Positions 62,901 to 64,000 of a DNA stretch of 64,000 bases are shown here, one piece after another; within the stretch, counting starts at the first letter, position 1, and every line of letters starts with the position of its first letter. A program made the translations under genes and the position numbers. This stretch comes from Trichoplax sp. H2 (Eukaryota; Placozoa; Uniplacotomia; Trichoplacea). Where the stretch lies: positions 90,943-154,942 of the forward strand of contig NOWV01000186.1 in assembly GCA_003344405.1 (NCBI GenBank). The letters are read 5' to 3'. The notes beneath the pieces were generated by a model. It was not told the DNA's origin. It searched no databases and was given only the letters and a program-made list of their open reading frames with translations.

Positions 62901-64000
62901 AATAAAAAGAACCCACCAGCATTACTAGGTCGTGAAGTAAAAATGATAGATTTCGAAAAGTTTAATATTATACACTGAATACTCAGAATTTTATGCCTTA
63001 CTTTAATCAAAAAGATTTTCAAATTCACCTCGATATCTAATTCTATGTGCAGGCAAAGCTACTATACTATTTAATAGGAAAGACTACAATGAAGCTCTAA
63101 ACCTATACAAAGAAGTCTTGAGATTGAAACCAAAGACATGTCCAGGTACTAGATCAGCTACAATTGTAAAAATTTTAGAGTTAGCAAACGAAATTGTTAC
63201 TGCATTAATCAATTAAGAATTGACCTTTGAAATTGCAGCAAATGTTCGTCTAGGAATTGGCCATTGCTATGCAAGATTGAATAAATTTGATTTAGCCAGG
63301 TTGTCAATAGTAAAAGAGTTATATCGTAAATGATAGTAAGATAGTAAAGGAAAACAAGTTGTTTGGTTGATGTGGTTGTAAATAGGTGCATCATTACTAT
63401 GGTATATAGACAGTGTACCATCTGCTTAACTTTTTTATACTAAAAGGAGGTTGTTGACTGAACGTCATTAATATAATTCTTAAGACAAGCATTTGAAAGA
63501 ACATTACAGCTCGATCCTAAATGTGTCGGAGCAATGGTTGCCTTGGCTGTTTTAGAATTAAACACAAAAGTGGTATATATCCCGATTTAAACCCTTTATA
63601 CTGATGATATCATAAAGTTTTAAAAGGAAAAAGTAGCACGTTGTGTTAAAATTTTTTTAGTATTCATTTTTGTTTCCTTATACTGTGATATTATTGAAAT
63701 ATTGACAGATTGATTTGATTTTAAATATCTAGGCTGATTCCATCAGAAATGGAGTCGATTTATTATCACGTGCTTATACAATCGATCAAACAAACGCTAT
63801 GGCTTTAAATCATCTTGCAAATCATTTCTTCTACAAGAAGGATTATGATAAGGTTCAGCATTTAGCTCTACATGCTTTCCATAGTACGAACGTCGAACCT
63901 ATCCAAGCCGAAAGCTGCTATCAACTAGCTAGAGTTTTCCATTCGATGCAAGATTACGATCAAGCTTTTAAATATTATTATCAAGCTACTCAATTTGCCG
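59933..64000 (+). CDS. CTR9: CTR9-2: second tandem CTR9 copy (3' end outside window)
   Basis: Exons 59933-59980, 61619-61717, 61929-61992, 62139-62266, 62448-62495, 62679-62765, 62898-62928, 63053-63145, 63239-63299, 63485-63572 and 63733 to the edge reproduce the first ten CTR9-1 exon lengths exactly (48, 99, 64, 128, 48, 87, 31, 93, 61 and 88 bp). The start reads [16 protein letters not shown], then [14 protein letters not shown] and the TPR segments [20 protein letters not shown] and [16 protein letters not shown]. No stop or frameshift is seen in the visible part. Intron 1 is 1.6 kb against 0.4 kb in CTR9-1. Coding sequence differs from CTR9-1 at many positions in exons 1-10 but is identical over the last 142 bases of the window. 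It is presumably a functional paralog of the Paf1C scaffold; the C-terminal half is out of view. Confidence 0.92.
60781..61100. repeat. Diverged direct duplication in CTR9-2 intron 1
   Basis: Segments beginning near 60780 and 60987 share AACTGTAGGTATT, then a TTTTAATCA-like run, ATGAGAATGATA and GTCTCCATAT in the same order. Many substitutions and small gaps separate them, so this is an old duplication of about 110 bp. Confidence 0.4.

Overview
This is a stretch of an animal nuclear genome. It is AT-rich and carries multi-exon genes with short GT-AG introns. There are no operons, no prokaryotic signals, and I found no RNA genes. The gene set (ATGL-like patatin lipases, 4CL/luciferase-family acyl-CoA synthetases, a cytosolic tubulin carboxypeptidase and the Paf1-complex subunit CTR9) with compact introns fits an early-branching metazoan such as a placozoan or a relative. 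That placement is inference: nothing in the window fixes the species.

Layout. From 1 to about 40.8 kb every recognised gene lies on the minus strand: PNPLA-1 (1-2060, runs off the left edge), an AGBL2/3-type carboxypeptidase (7170-16463 and possibly slightly beyond), PNPLA-2 (21428-23637, followed by decayed exons down to 19836), ACS-1 (24782-28550), PNPLA-3 (30512-35397) and ACS-2 (36492-40831). In transcription order this reads ACS-2, PNPLA-3, ACS-1, PNPLA-2, which is a duplicated synthetase-lipase cassette. From 43.6 kb to the right edge the genes are on the plus strand: an 870-residue repetitive acidic protein (43647-47464), a complete CTR9 (50397-56310) and a second tandem CTR9 copy that runs off the right edge (59933-64000).

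How the genes fit together. ATGL-type patatins release fatty acids from neutral lipid. Both synthetases end in the peroxisomal signal SKL and carry the full AMP-forming motif set, so the cassette could couple lipolysis to peroxisomal acyl activation. One lipase copy (PNPLA-2) has lost the first glycine of its nucleophile elbow and has an in-frame stop just before the exon 3/4 junction, and its downstream exons show splice damage. The CTR9 copies keep identical lengths for their first ten exons, yet show sharply bounded stretches of complete identity in exon 11, which suggests gene conversion.

Intergenic space and large introns are full of degenerate tandem repeats with units from about 50 to 250 bp, mainly at 4.4-5.9, 33.2-34.4, 48.6-49.1, 49.8-50.2 and 57.9-59.5 kb. 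There is also one near-perfect 67-bp hairpin at 57.3 kb. Exon boundaries were read by eye from frame, splice consensus and paralog comparison, so they are predictions.
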